DNA of 20,236 nucleotides. Origin: Clostridiales bacterium (GTDB taxonomy: Bacteria > Bacillota > Clostridia > Christensenellales > UBA1242). This document shows positions 1 to 7,886 of the stretch, piece by piece. The stretch covers positions 1 to 20,236 of the forward strand of contig DMLH01000030.1 of NCBI GenBank assembly GCA_003453435.1, given 5' to 3'. The notes under the pieces were generated by a model that did not search any database, was not told the origin of the DNA, and worked only from the letters and a program-made list of their open reading frames with translations. A program made the position numbers and the translations under genes. Each line of letters opens with the position of its first letter. The first letter of the stretch is position 1.

Positions 1-510
1 GACCACTATAATATTGACAGAAAATGTATAAAGAGTGGCATAGAAAAATTTAAAAGTTTAAAACGCAGATATGAATATATGGGCAAACTTAAAAATAATA
101 TTGTGATAACTGATTACGCCCATCATCCAACACAAATTTTAAACTGCATAAACGCAACGCGTGAAGTTTATAACAAAAAAATAACTGTTGTTTTTGAACC
201 GCATACGTATTCAAGGACCAAAGCACTTATGACTGAATTTGTAAACTCCTTAGTTTTAGCCGATAACGTTATACTTTTGCCAACATATTCTGCACGTGAA
301 AAGTCAATTAGGGGTGGCAGAAGTAGGGATATATTCGAAGCCATTTCACACATAAAAACCAAAGCAAGTTTTGTTAGATCATACAAAAAGTGTTTAAAAG
401 AACTTGAAAAAATTGAAAATAACGTAATTTTAATACTTGGTGCAGGAAGCATTATTAAACTTGCCGAATATATAAAAAAAGAGTATTTGGAAGAACTAAA
501 TACAGGTTAA
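1..510 (+). CDS. murC: UDP-N-acetylmuramate--L-alanine ligase, C-terminal part (5' truncated by window edge)
   Basis: This is the C-terminal part of a Mur ligase, which joins L-alanine to UDP-MurNAc in the cytoplasm, the first step of building the peptidoglycan stem peptide. The reading frame is open from base 1, so the gene begins outside the window; the Met at 79 is internal. Visible family marks are the KRRYEYMG segment just before it (MurC consensus RRFe..G), TDYAHHPTQI (consensus DDYgHHPtEI), the FEPHTYSRTKAL segment (typical F.PHrYSRt), and a late GAGSI loop. These place it in the C-terminal ligase domain of MurC rather than MurD, E or F. No promoter or terminator specific to it is evident; the 39-nt stretch to the next promoter is AT-rich. 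The call is firm; the N-terminal and ATP-binding domains cannot be judged. Confidence 0.93.
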   Translation, partial: DHYNIDRKCIKSGIEKFKSLKRRYEYMGKLKNNIVITDYAHHPTQILNCINATREVYNKKITVVFEPHTYSRTKALMTEFVNSLVLADNVILLPTYSAREKSIRGGRSRDIFEAISHIKTKASFVRSYKKCLKELEKIENNVILILGAGSIIKLAEYIKKEYLEELNTG

Positions 511-549
511 AAAACTGCCAAAATCTTTCATCATTTTTGTTTAAAACTC

Positions 550-578
550 TTGACTATATTAAAATTATAATATATAAT
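550..578 (+). promoter_or_regulatory. Promoter of rpmE
   Basis: TTGACT (550-555), a 17-nt spacer and a perfect TATAAT (573-578) form a near-consensus sigma-A promoter. The predicted start near 585 gives a leader of about 22 nt that contains the GAGGTG ribosome binding site. It separates rpmE transcription from murC. Confidence 0.8.
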
Positions 579-606
579 AGAGCAGTTAAACTAGTGAGGT
601 GATAAA

Positions 607-813
607 ATGAAAGAAGGATTGCATCCAGACTATCATAAAGTTAAAGTTGTTTGCGCTTGTGGTGAACAATTTGAAACGATGAGCACACATAGTGGGGACG
701 AAATAAAAGTTGATATTTGCAAAAAATGTCACCCATTTTATACTGGAAAAAGAAAAATTGTTGATTCAAGCGGTCGTGTAGATAGATTTAAGAAAAAATA
801 CAATTTGGAATAA
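607..813 (+). CDS. rpmE: 50S ribosomal protein L31, zinc-binding form
   Basis: The 68-residue product matches bacterial L31 (bL31) in length and motifs: an N-terminal MKEGLHPDYHKVKV block, CACG near residue 16, and the C-terminal CKKCHPFYTGKRK segment. The CxC plus CxxC cysteines show the zinc-containing (C+) paralogue rather than the zinc-free form made under zinc starvation in species with both. L31 bridges the ribosomal subunits. The start is set by a good GAGGTG Shine-Dalgarno 7 nt upstream. The gene has its own promoter and terminator, so it is essentially a single-gene unit; its position before prmC-prfA is the arrangement seen in clostridia. Confidence 0.96.
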   Translation: MKEGLHPDYHKVKVVCACGEQFETMSTHSGDEIKVDICKKCHPFYTGKRKIVDSSGRVDRFKKKYNLE

Positions 814-817
814 AATT

Positions 818-844
818 AAACTAGTAGCAATACTAGTTTTTTTT
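818..844 (+). terminator. Intrinsic terminator after rpmE
   Basis: A perfect 9-bp stem (AAACTAGTA at 818-826 with TACTAGTTT at 831-839), a GCAA tetraloop and a run of eight T (837-844) lie 4 nt after the rpmE stop. GCAA is a stabilising GNRA-type loop. Confidence 0.88.
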
Positions 845-899
845 GCTACTTAAAATTTGATTTTTAAATTAAATTTATTTTCAAAATTAAGGCTAACCC

Positions 900-1745
900 A
901 TGAAATGTATTGATTTTAAAACTTATAAAAAGCAAATTGAAGCAATATTTTTAAAAAATAATATTGATAGAGAAGAAGTCAATATATTTTTTTGCGAGTT
1001 TTTTAACTGCTTCGTTAGTGAGCTTCTGTTAAAAGAAAAAATAACAAAAATAGAAAAATATAAAATTAATAGGCTTATTAGAAAAAGATTAAATGGCTGT
1101 CCTATTCAAAAAATATTTAAAAGAGCATATTTTTATGGAAATACTTTTTTTGTTAACAAAAATGTTTTATGTCCAAGGCCAGAAACTGAAATTTTAACTG
1201 AAGAGTGCATAAACTATGTTAACACGATTAGTTCAATAAAAAAAGTAAATGCTATGAAAGTTTTAGATTTATGTACAGGCAGTGGCTGTATTGCAATAAC
1301 AATTGCAAAAAATACAAAAGCAAATGTTTTTGCAAGCGACATTAGCACAAAAGCACTAAAAGTGGCCAATAAAAACGCGAAAGTACTAAGTACAAAAGTT
1401 GTTTTCATTAAATCAAATATGTTTAGAAATGTTAACGAAAAATTTGATGTTATAATTTCAAATCCACCATATATACCTTCAAAAGATGTTGGAATTTTAG
1501 ACATTGAAGTTAAAAAATATGACCCCAAACTGGCGCTAGATGGTGGAACTGATGGGCTAAATTTTTATAAAATAATTGCCACTCAAGGTAAAAATTATTT
1601 AAATAAAAATGGCAAAATATTTTTAGAAGTTGGTATTGGCGAGGCTGAAAGTGTTAAAAATTTACTAATTGAAAATGGCTTTGACTGTTATATTAAAAAA
1701 GATTATAATAATATAGAAAGAATTGTTGTTGGAGAATTAAAATGA
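900..1745 (+). CDS. prmC: Peptide chain release factor N5-glutamine methyltransferase
   Basis: PrmC methylates the glutamine of the GGQ motif in release factors using S-adenosylmethionine, raising termination efficiency. The 281-residue protein has an N-terminal helical domain, the RPETEILTE segment (93-101), the SAM-binding glycine motif LDLCTGSGCIAI (122-133), the catalytic NPPY (188-191, which binds the target glutamine) and the late DPKLALDGGTDGL block (208-220). Length and order are normal for the family. The start has a modest AAGG element 8-12 nt upstream. The stop codon overlaps the prfA start as ATGA, so the enzyme is probably translationally coupled to its own substrate. No convincing separate promoter was found downstream of the rpmE terminator. 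Confidence 0.95.
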   Translation: MKCIDFKTYKKQIEAIFLKNNIDREEVNIFFCEFFNCFVSELLLKEKITKIEKYKINRLIRKRLNGCPIQKIFKRAYFYGNTFFVNKNVLCPRPETEILTEECINYVNTISSIKKVNAMKVLDLCTGSGCIAITIAKNTKANVFASDISTKALKVANKNAKVLSTKVVFIKSNMFRNVNEKFDVIISNPPYIPSKDVGILDIEVKKYDPKLALDGGTDGLNFYKIIATQGKNYLNKNGKIFLEVGIGEAESVKNLLIENGFDCYIKKDYNNIERIVVGELK

Positions 1746-2812
1746 TTGAAAAATGCGACAAAATAAAAGAAAGAGTACAAGAAATAAGTGCACTGCTTTG
1801 TGATACATCTATTTTGCAGGATGCAAAAAGGGCAAAACAACTTGGAAAAGAACTTAAAAATTTAGAGCCTATTGCGTCACTTTATGATGAGTACTTAAAA
1901 CTTGAACAAAATGTACTTGATGCTGAAGAACTTTTAAAAGTTGAAACAGATGAAACCATGAAAGCATATTTTCAGGAAGAAATTTACTCAGGTAAAGATA
2001 AAAAAGAAAAAATGGAAGAAGAACTTAAAATTTTGATGCTACCAAAAGATGAAAATGATGACAAAAATGTTATTATGGAAATTAGAGGTGGCGCCGGTGG
2101 TGAAGAGGCCGCACTTTTTGCTGCTGAAATTCTTAGAATGTATATGCATTATGCCGACATTAAACATTGGAATTTTGAGATTATTGATATAAACGAAACA
2201 GAACTTGGCGGTATTAAAGAGTGCACTGCAATGATTAGCGGGAATGGTGCATACTCAAGGCTTAAATATGAAAGTGGAGTTCACAGAGTTCAACGTGTGC
2301 CAGAAACCGAAACGCAGGGTAGAGTTCACACTTCAACAATCACGGTTGCTGTTTTACCAGAGCAAGAGGATGTTGAAATTGAAGTGCTTGAAAAAGATTT
2401 AAGAATAGACACATACAGGGCAAGTGGTGCCGGCGGTCAACATATCAACAAAACTGATAGTGCTGTAAGAATAACACATTTGCCTACAGGAATTGTTGTT
2501 GCTTGTCAGGATCAACGAAGCCAAATCAAAAACAAAGAAAAAGCAATGAATATTTTAAAGAGTAAACTTTATGATAAATATCAAACAGAGGCTGATGAAA
2601 AGTATGCTGCAAGCCGTAAAAGTCAAGTTGGAACGGGTGACAGAAGTGAAAGAATAAGAACTTATAACTTTCCACAAGGCAGAGTGACTGATCACAGAAT
2701 TGGTTATACAATGTACAATATTGAAGCCTTTATGAACGGCGACATTGATGACGTTGTAACTGCACTTGAAATGGCCGACCAAAAGGCAAAATTAGAAGCT
2801 CAGGTTGCTTAA
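1742..2812 (+). CDS. prfA: Peptide chain release factor 1
   Basis: RF1 releases finished peptides at UAA and UAG. The 356-residue length is typical. The GGAGGEEA segment opens the core at about 116-123, the stop-codon-reading PxT motif is PET (187-189, in the QRVPETETQGR context that marks RF1 rather than RF2), and the catalytic GGQ is at 231-233 within the usual GAGGQHINKTDSAVR stretch. The start overlaps prmC by 4 bp, with translation presumably coupled. A functional RF1 agrees with the use of TAA and TAG stops across the window. In Bacillus and Escherichia the order is prfA-prmC; here it is the clostridial order prmC-prfA. Confidence 0.97.
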   Translation: MIEKCDKIKERVQEISALLCDTSILQDAKRAKQLGKELKNLEPIASLYDEYLKLEQNVLDAEELLKVETDETMKAYFQEEIYSGKDKKEKMEEELKILMLPKDENDDKNVIMEIRGGAGGEEAALFAAEILRMYMHYADIKHWNFEIIDINETELGGIKECTAMISGNGAYSRLKYESGVHRVQRVPETETQGRVHTSTITVAVLPEQEDVEIEVLEKDLRIDTYRASGAGGQHINKTDSAVRITHLPTGIVVACQDQRSQIKNKEKAMNILKSKLYDKYQTEADEKYAASRKSQVGTGDRSERIRTYNFPQGRVTDHRIGYTMYNIEAFMNGDIDDVVTALEMADQKAKLEAQVA

Positions 2813-2850
2813 AGATTATTTAATATTTTAATTTAAATTAAATAATTAAT

Positions 2851-2882
2851 AAGAGGTTACAATTCATTGCAGCCTCTTTTTT
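2851..2882 (+). terminator. Intrinsic terminator after prfA
   Basis: The arms AAGAGGTTACAA (2851-2862) and TTGCAGCCTCTT (2867-2878) pair over 12 positions with one G-U wobble and one A/C mismatch. The loop is TTCA, and six T end at 2882. It closes the prmC-prfA unit. Confidence 0.82.
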
Positions 2883-2888
2883 ATGTAT

Positions 2889-2921
2889 AAAAAAAGCCAT
2901 TTTAACTAATAAAACTGGCTT
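2889..2921 (-). terminator. Intrinsic terminator of the minus-strand zinc-ribbon gene
   Basis: Read on the minus strand, AAGCCA and TGGCTT pair, continued by TTTTA/TAAAA with a single bulged G and a TTAGT loop, followed by a T run. It lies about 10 nt beyond the stop of the minus-strand gene and back-to-back with the prfA terminator, as expected for convergent units. Confidence 0.72.
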
Positions 2922-2931
2922 CAAAAACAAT

Positions 2932-3333
2932 TTATTCTTTTTCTGAAATAACTTTTTTATTCCACGATTTTTCTTTGCAATGCGGGCATTTCATATATCT
3001 TGTTCTTCCAATATGCATCGATAAACACACTTGTTTATATGTTGGAACATATCTATGGTGGCATTTTCCGCACTCATAATATCCTGCAACTTGTTCAATT
3101 TTTATTGCGAAGCAAACTGCAATCAAACACACCGCAAAAGCAAACACAATAAGTCCAACTTTTAGCCATATTGCCATTTCAAGGTATGATGCAATAAGTA
3201 CAAAGCCTAAAAGAAATAATACACCCATAATGCCTATCACAATTTCCAGTTTAAGAAGTAATCTATCAGCTTTTTCTTTCTCTTTGGTTTTTATCTCCAT
3301 TTCCGTTTCTTTTTGTTTGATATTTGTTTCCAT
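2932..3333 (-). CDS. Two-helix membrane protein with C-terminal zinc ribbon (function unknown)
   Basis: The 133-residue protein starts with a charged Lys/Glu-rich segment (1-27). Two hydrophobic segments follow (about 28-49 and 54-78), joined by a short loop. The C-terminal domain carries two CxxC pairs (C88/C91 and C116/C119) in the context YYECGKCHHRYVPTY and RYMKCPHCKEKSW, a typical zinc ribbon. Both ends are probably cytoplasmic. I do not recognise a named family; similar zinc-ribbon membrane proteins occur in clostridia without an assigned function. It has an AAGAGGT ribosome binding site 10 nt upstream, an extended -10 promoter and its own terminator, so it looks like a genuine single-gene unit. 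It is the only minus-strand gene here and diverges from pcrA. Confidence 0.82.
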   Translation of the reverse strand: METNIKQKETEMEIKTKEKEKADRLLLKLEIVIGIMGVLFLLGFVLIASYLEMAIWLKVGLIVFAFAVCLIAVCFAIKIEQVAGYYECGKCHHRYVPTYKQVCLSMHIGRTRYMKCPHCKEKSWNKKVISEKE

Positions 3334-3365
3334 AAAAATTTCTACCTCTTAATATTATATAAAAT

Positions 3366-3395
3366 ATTATATCACATACGTGTTACGCCATGCAA
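3366..3395 (-). promoter_or_regulatory. Extended -10 promoter of the minus-strand zinc-ribbon gene
   Basis: On the minus strand TGATATAAT (3366-3374) is a perfect extended -10 box, with a weak TTGCAT (3390-3395) 18 nt upstream as -35. The predicted start near 3359 leaves a leader of about 26 nt containing the AAGAGGT site. The -10 overlaps an imperfect dyad, TATCAC-N4-GTGTTA on the plus strand (3370-3385), whose left half recurs at pcrA. Confidence 0.65.
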
Positions 3396-3520
3396 ATAAT
3401 TTGTTAATGTTAAAACACCTTTGCAGTCATTTTTAACTATTTATTAAATCTTACTTGAAATAATGGAAAAAACGTAATTTTAATTCATAATTTTTTCATT
3501 ATTTGTTTAAATAATTTTTT

Positions 3521-3545
3521 TATTATATCACTATGTGATATAATA
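3521..3545 (+). promoter_or_regulatory. pcrA promoter overlapped by a 25-bp perfect palindrome
   Basis: Two 11-nt arms, TATTATATCAC (3521-3531) and GTGATATAATA (3535-3545), are perfect inverted repeats around TAT. The right arm contains an extended -10 box, TGATATAAT (3536-3544), so a protein bound to the dyad would block RNA polymerase. The predicted transcription start, 7 nt past the -10, falls on the pcrA start codon at 3551. No Shine-Dalgarno is present between the box and the ATG. Confidence 0.6.
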
Positions 3546-3550
3546 TTTAT

Positions 3551-5794
3551 ATGGAAAATATGCTCAACGAAGTTCAAAACAAAATTGTGAAGGAAACCGA
3601 GGGGCCTATAATGGTTCTTGCAGGTGCAGGCAGTGGAAAGACACGAGTTTTAACGCATAGAATTGCTCATATACTAAAAAATAACTTGGCTTCACCTTTT
3701 GAGGTTTTGGCAATTACATTTACAAACAAAGCGGCAACAGAAATAAAAAACCGCTTGTTTTTGATGGGCATAAATAGTGCCACTGTTTGGGCAATGACAT
3801 TTCACAGTATGTGTTGCAGAATTTTGAGATTGGAAGCAAATTCTTTAGATGGCTATACGTCAAGTTTTTCAATTTTTGACGAACAGGATAAAAAAAGTGT
3901 TATCAAAAAAATTGTCAAAGAATTAAATTTGAAAGATGATAGTTTGGTTAGTGAAGTTGATGACAAACTTTCAAAATATAAAATGAGCAATATGACACTT
4001 GATGAATATAAGGCAATAAATTGTTTTATAGATCACGACAAACTTGTTTTTGACATTATGGTTAGGTACGAAAATAGACTTAAAAGTGAAAACGCAATGG
4101 ACTTTGATGACCTAATTAATAAAACATTGTGGCTATTAAAATCTAATCAGCACGTTAGAGAAAAATACCAAAGACAATTTAGATATATTTTAGTTGATGA
4201 GTTTCAGGATACCAACGAAACGCAATATGAACTAGTTAAAATTTTAGGTGCATATCATCAAAATGTTTTTGCTGTTGGAGATGAGGACCAAAGCATTTAT
4301 GGCTGGCGTGGCGCAAGCATTGACAACATTAAAAGGTTTTTAAAGGATTTTAGTGGTGCAAAATTATATAAATTGGAGCAAAATTATCGCAGTACAAAAA
4401 CTATAATTGATTGCGCTAATAAAATTATCAAAAACAATAAAAACAGAATTGATAAAACACTTTTCACTGAAAATATAAACGGTGAAAATGTTGTATATAA
4501 AAAGTGCTATGAAGATAAGGATGAAGCAGACTTTGTTACCAAAAAAATTTTGGAACTTGTTAAACTTAATGATTATAAGTATAAAGATATTGCAGTTTTA
4601 ATGCGTCTCAATGCGTTTACAAAAAAATTTGAAGATAAGTTTGTTGCCTACAACATACCATATAAAATTTTTGGCGGATTAAAGTTCTATGAAAGGGCAG
4701 AAATTAAAAATGTTATGGCATATTTTAAACTTTTAGTTAACCCATTTGATGAGGAAAGTTTTTTGCGTGTTATAAACTTTCCAAAGCGAGGAATTGGCGA
4801 TGGTGCAATTCAAAAGCTTAAGGATGTTTCTTTAGGTCAAAGTTTGTTTAATGCAACACTTAATTTAAGCAATGCGGAAACAGGTACGCTTGCAAAATTT
4901 TTGCCATTTAAAAATTTGATGACAGATTTTATACAAAAAATCAAAGAAATGACACTTTATGATTTTGCAAAATATGTGATTGATGAAACAAATATTTTGG
5001 CAGAATATAGCAATGATACTGATGAAGATACAAATAGAAAATTAAACATTAATGAGTTATTGCAAAACATCAAAAATTATCAAGATGAAAATCCAACCAA
5101 AACACTAGTTGACTTTTTGCAAATGGTTTCACTATCAACTGATATTGATAACTATGAGGAAGAAGATAATAGCGTAACTCTTGCGACAGTGCATAGTGTA
5201 AAGGGTCTAGAATTTAAAGTTGTGTTTGTTATTGGTTTAGAAGAAAAATATTTTCCAATAATTAGATTAGACAGCACTGAACTTGATATGGAAGAAGAAC
5301 GAAGACTGATGTACGTTGCAATAACAAGGGCAAAGGAAAGGTTATATCTAACTTGCTCAAAATCGCGTTACATGTACGGTAAGCAAAGCTTTTCACAGAT
5401 AAGCAGATTTTTAAGAGAACTTGGATATGAGACTAGGTCTCAATATTCCAATGGTTTTGGTGAATACAATAATTCAATTTATGATGATTATGAAAATGAT
5501 GGCTATCCAACATACAATTCTAATTCTTATGCATATGATAGAAACAATAATAATGCGACTAATTCTCATTATTCATATAAAAAAGATTTTGGCACCAGCA
5601 TAAATAACTTTATGCATAAATCTGCAAATAAAAAACCTATTGATTTTGCTGTTGGTGATAGAGTATTTCACAGCAACTATGGGGTTGGGTTTATTACATT
5701 TGTTGATAGTAGCACGCGTACTGTAAAAATTGATTTTGAAAGGTTTGGTAACAAAACTTTAAGCGTAGATTTTGCGCCAATAAAAAAGTTGTAA
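3551..5794 (+). CDS. pcrA: ATP-dependent DNA helicase PcrA (UvrD/Rep family)
   Basis: PcrA is a 3'-5' superfamily 1 DNA helicase used in excision repair, in clearing proteins and RNA polymerase from DNA, and in plasmid replication. The 747-residue protein shows the Q-motif-like LNEVQ, Walker A GAGSGKT (25-31), motif II VDEFQDTN (215-222), motif III GDEDQSIYGWRGA (243-255), LEQNYRST (275-282), VHSVKGLEF and the late VAITRAKERL block. A Tudor-like tail (VGDRVFHSNYGVGF...) ends it, as in PcrA rather than Rep. A linker rich in Asn, Tyr and Ser (about 625-690) precedes the tail. The start could be 3551 or the Met at 3560; neither has a Shine-Dalgarno, and the promoter is unusually close. It is followed by ligA, the usual partner in Bacillota. 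Confidence 0.96.
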   Translation: MENMLNEVQNKIVKETEGPIMVLAGAGSGKTRVLTHRIAHILKNNLASPFEVLAITFTNKAATEIKNRLFLMGINSATVWAMTFHSMCCRILRLEANSLDGYTSSFSIFDEQDKKSVIKKIVKELNLKDDSLVSEVDDKLSKYKMSNMTLDEYKAINCFIDHDKLVFDIMVRYENRLKSENAMDFDDLINKTLWLLKSNQHVREKYQRQFRYILVDEFQDTNETQYELVKILGAYHQNVFAVGDEDQSIYGWRGASIDNIKRFLKDFSGAKLYKLEQNYRSTKTIIDCANKIIKNNKNRIDKTLFTENINGENVVYKKCYEDKDEADFVTKKILELVKLNDYKYKDIAVLMRLNAFTKKFEDKFVAYNIPYKIFGGLKFYERAEIKNVMAYFKLLVNPFDEESFLRVINFPKRGIGDGAIQKLKDVSLGQSLFNATLNLSNAETGTLAKFLPFKNLMTDFIQKIKEMTLYDFAKYVIDETNILAEYSNDTDEDTNRKLNINELLQNIKNYQDENPTKTLVDFLQMVSLSTDIDNYEEEDNSVTLATVHSVKGLEFKVVFVIGLEEKYFPIIRLDSTELDMEEERRLMYVAITRAKERLYLTCSKSRYMYGKQSFSQISRFLRELGYETRSQYSNGFGEYNNSIYDDYENDGYPTYNSNSYAYDRNNNNATNSHYSYKKDFGTSINNFMHKSANKKPIDFAVGDRVFHSNYGVGFITFVDSSTRTVKIDFERFGNKTLSVDFAPIKKL

Positions 5795-5817
5795 ATACAT
5801 TAATGTTATTTTATAAA
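5789..5817 (+). promoter_or_regulatory. Possible weak promoter of ligA
   Basis: TTGTAA (5789-5794, overlapping the pcrA stop), a 17-nt spacer and TATAAA (5812-5817) give a plausible secondary promoter with a leader of about 40 nt before ligA. The match is imperfect, and read-through from pcrA is equally possible. Confidence 0.35.
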
Positions 5818-5863
5818 AGAAAAGAATTTATTATTAATGTTCTAAAGTTAAATTGGGGTTTAT

Positions 5864-7819
5864 ATGGAAGATTTTGAACAAAAAAGGATGCAGGAACTTG
5901 TTGAGGTTATAAATTATCATAACTACAATTATTATAGTTTAGATAACCCAACCATTAGCGATGCCGAGTGGGATAAACTTTATGATGAATTATTGATGCT
6001 TGAAAAAGAAACAGGCGTTGTTTTGCCAAACAGTCCAAGCAAAAGGGTTGGTGGTGAAATTCTATCTGCATTTAAAAAATATCAGCACGAAATAACACTT
6101 TATAGTCTTGAAAAATGCAACACGTATGATAGGCTTATGGAGTGGGTTGGAGATATAAAAAAGAAAGATGCAAAAGCAGAATTTTTTGTTGAGTATAAAT
6201 ATGATGGCTTAACTGTTAGTTTAACTTATGAAAACGGTGTTTTAGTTAATGGCGCCACACGAGGCAATGGCAGCATTGGTGAGGATGTGACTGAGCAAGT
6301 TAAAACCATTAGAACTGTGCCGCTTACAATAGATTATAAAGGCAAAGTTATTGTGCAGGGCGAAGCCATTATGAAACTTAGCGAATTAGCAAAATACAAC
6401 AAAAATGCGGCCGAGCCACTTAAAAATGCACGTAATGCTGCCGCTGGTGCTGTTAGGAATTTAGACCCAAAAGTTACTGCCAGCAGAAACTTAGATGTAA
6501 TTTTTTATAGCGTAAATTATATAGACAATGCCGAAATAAAAACTCAGGTTGAGATGTATCAATTTTTAAAACGCAATAAATTTAATGTTATAAATAAATG
6601 GCAACTTTGTAAAAATTATGTAGAAGTTGAAGAGGCAGTTAAATCAATAGATGATATAAGAAATGGGCTAGATTTTTTGATTGATGGTGCGGTTATAAAA
6701 GTTAATGATATACCAAACAGAAAACTCTTTGGATACACTGCAAAATTTCCCAAATGGGCAATTGCATTTAAGTATGCAGCAGAGGAAATGAGCACAAAAC
6801 TCAATTCAATTACATGGCAGGTTGGCAGAACTGGAAAAATAACCCCAATTGCAGAGATTGAGCCTGTTGAACTTGCTGGTGCAACAATAAAGCGTGCAAC
6901 ATTAAATAATTATAATGATATATTGAGAAAAAAGATAAAAATTAACGACTACGTTTTTGTAAGACGTAGCAATGAGGTAATTCCTGAAATTCTGGGCGTT
7001 GCAAGAGAAACGAGTGAAAGTAAACCAATTGATAAAATTGAGCGCTGTCCAAGTTGTGGAAGTAAACTTGTTGAAATAGGTGCAAATCTGTTTTGTGTAA
7101 ACACCTATCATTGCCCGGAACAGATTAAGGATAGAATAACTCATTATGCATCACGCGACGCTATGAACCTAGTTGGTTTAAGGGATAAAACCGTTAATCA
7201 ACTTTATGAGGTTTTAGGTTGCACAAATGTTGCCGATCTATATAAGTTAACAGCCAACGATTTATCTAAACTTGAAGGTTTTAAAGATAAAAAGATAACA
7301 AACTTTTTAGACGCCATTGAAAAATCTAAAAATGTTGAACTTGGGCAGTTCATTTACTCGCTTGGCATATCAAACATAGGCAAAAAAAGTGCAAAACTGC
7401 TTGCAAAAGAATTTAAAACTTTTGAAAACTTTAAAAATGCAACAGCAGATGAGATTAATTGCATATTCACATTTGGTGATGTAATGAGTGAGTCCATTGT
7501 TGAATATTTTAAAAACGAAAATAACTTGCAAATAATTCAAAAATTGTTTGATAGTGGAGTTAAAATAAAAGAGTTTACCGAGTCCACATCTCAAAAATTG
7601 TCCAGTTTAACTTTTGTTTTAACAGGAACGCTCCCAAACCTCTCTCGTGAAGAGGCAACCAAGATTATTGAAGATAATGGCGGTCAAGTTTCAAGTTCGG
7701 TTAGCAAAAAAACTGACTTTGTTTTGCTGGGCGAAAATGCTGGCAGTAAACTTAATAAAGCACAGGCACTTGGAATTAAAATAATTAGTGAAGCAGAACT
7801 ACTTAAAATGGTTAGTTAG
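5864..7819 (+). CDS. ligA: NAD-dependent DNA ligase
   Basis: LigA seals nicks during replication and repair using NAD+. The 651 residues cover all domains. They are an N-terminal Ia domain (YYSLDNPTISDAEWD), the adenylation domain with the AMP-accepting lysine K112 in EYKYDG, an OB fold, a four-cysteine zinc finger (C395, C398, C411, C417), helix-hairpin-helix repeats, and a C-terminal BRCT domain (about 575-651, TFVLTGTLPNLSREEA). The usual TRGDG motif reads TRGNG, a conservative change. The upstream GGGG element 7-10 nt before the ATG is a weak ribosome binding site. It sits 69 nt after pcrA, the standard pcrA-ligA repair pair; pcrB is not adjacent. Confidence 0.97.
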   Translation: MEDFEQKRMQELVEVINYHNYNYYSLDNPTISDAEWDKLYDELLMLEKETGVVLPNSPSKRVGGEILSAFKKYQHEITLYSLEKCNTYDRLMEWVGDIKKKDAKAEFFVEYKYDGLTVSLTYENGVLVNGATRGNGSIGEDVTEQVKTIRTVPLTIDYKGKVIVQGEAIMKLSELAKYNKNAAEPLKNARNAAAGAVRNLDPKVTASRNLDVIFYSVNYIDNAEIKTQVEMYQFLKRNKFNVINKWQLCKNYVEVEEAVKSIDDIRNGLDFLIDGAVIKVNDIPNRKLFGYTAKFPKWAIAFKYAAEEMSTKLNSITWQVGRTGKITPIAEIEPVELAGATIKRATLNNYNDILRKKIKINDYVFVRRSNEVIPEILGVARETSESKPIDKIERCPSCGSKLVEIGANLFCVNTYHCPEQIKDRITHYASRDAMNLVGLRDKTVNQLYEVLGCTNVADLYKLTANDLSKLEGFKDKKITNFLDAIEKSKNVELGQFIYSLGISNIGKKSAKLLAKEFKTFENFKNATADEINCIFTFGDVMSESIVEYFKNENNLQIIQKLFDSGVKIKEFTESTSQKLSSLTFVLTGTLPNLSREEATKIIEDNGGQVSSSVSKKTDFVLLGENAGSKLNKAQALGIKIISEAELLKMVS

Positions 7820-7851
7820 TTTCGGCTCTACCGAGCCGGCGGAAATTTTTT
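7820..7851 (+). terminator. Terminator-like hairpin after ligA, related to the dispersed repeat
   Basis: GGCTC (7824-7828) and GAGCC (7833-7837) pair around a TACC loop. TTTC/GAAA extends the stem past a 4-nt bulge, and six T follow at 7846-7851. The sequence GAGCCGGCGGAAA and the CTCTACCGA core resemble the hairpin end of the repeats at 8976 and 16604, so it may be a degenerate or partial third copy that works as the ligA terminator. Confidence 0.6.
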
Positions 7852-7886
7852 GATGATTTTTTTGTAAAGGCTAGCATTAAAACATT

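Noticed and set aside
511..530. AAAACTGCCAAA shared between 511-530 and about 9968-9980, thought of as another repeat copy
   Set aside because: The match is about 12 nt and does not extend; it does not carry the CAAATTTGG or TTCCGCC blocks of the real repeat family.
2526..2782. Minus-strand frames inside prfA
   Set aside because: They are opposite-strand shadows of a well-conserved coding sequence, with no start signals.
3458..3504. AT-only inverted repeat (AAATAATGGAAAAAA / TTTTTTCATTATTT) upstream of pcrA
   Set aside because: Almost entirely A-T pairing with an 18-nt loop and a bulge; likely to arise by chance in this base composition, and it is upstream of the predicted transcript start.
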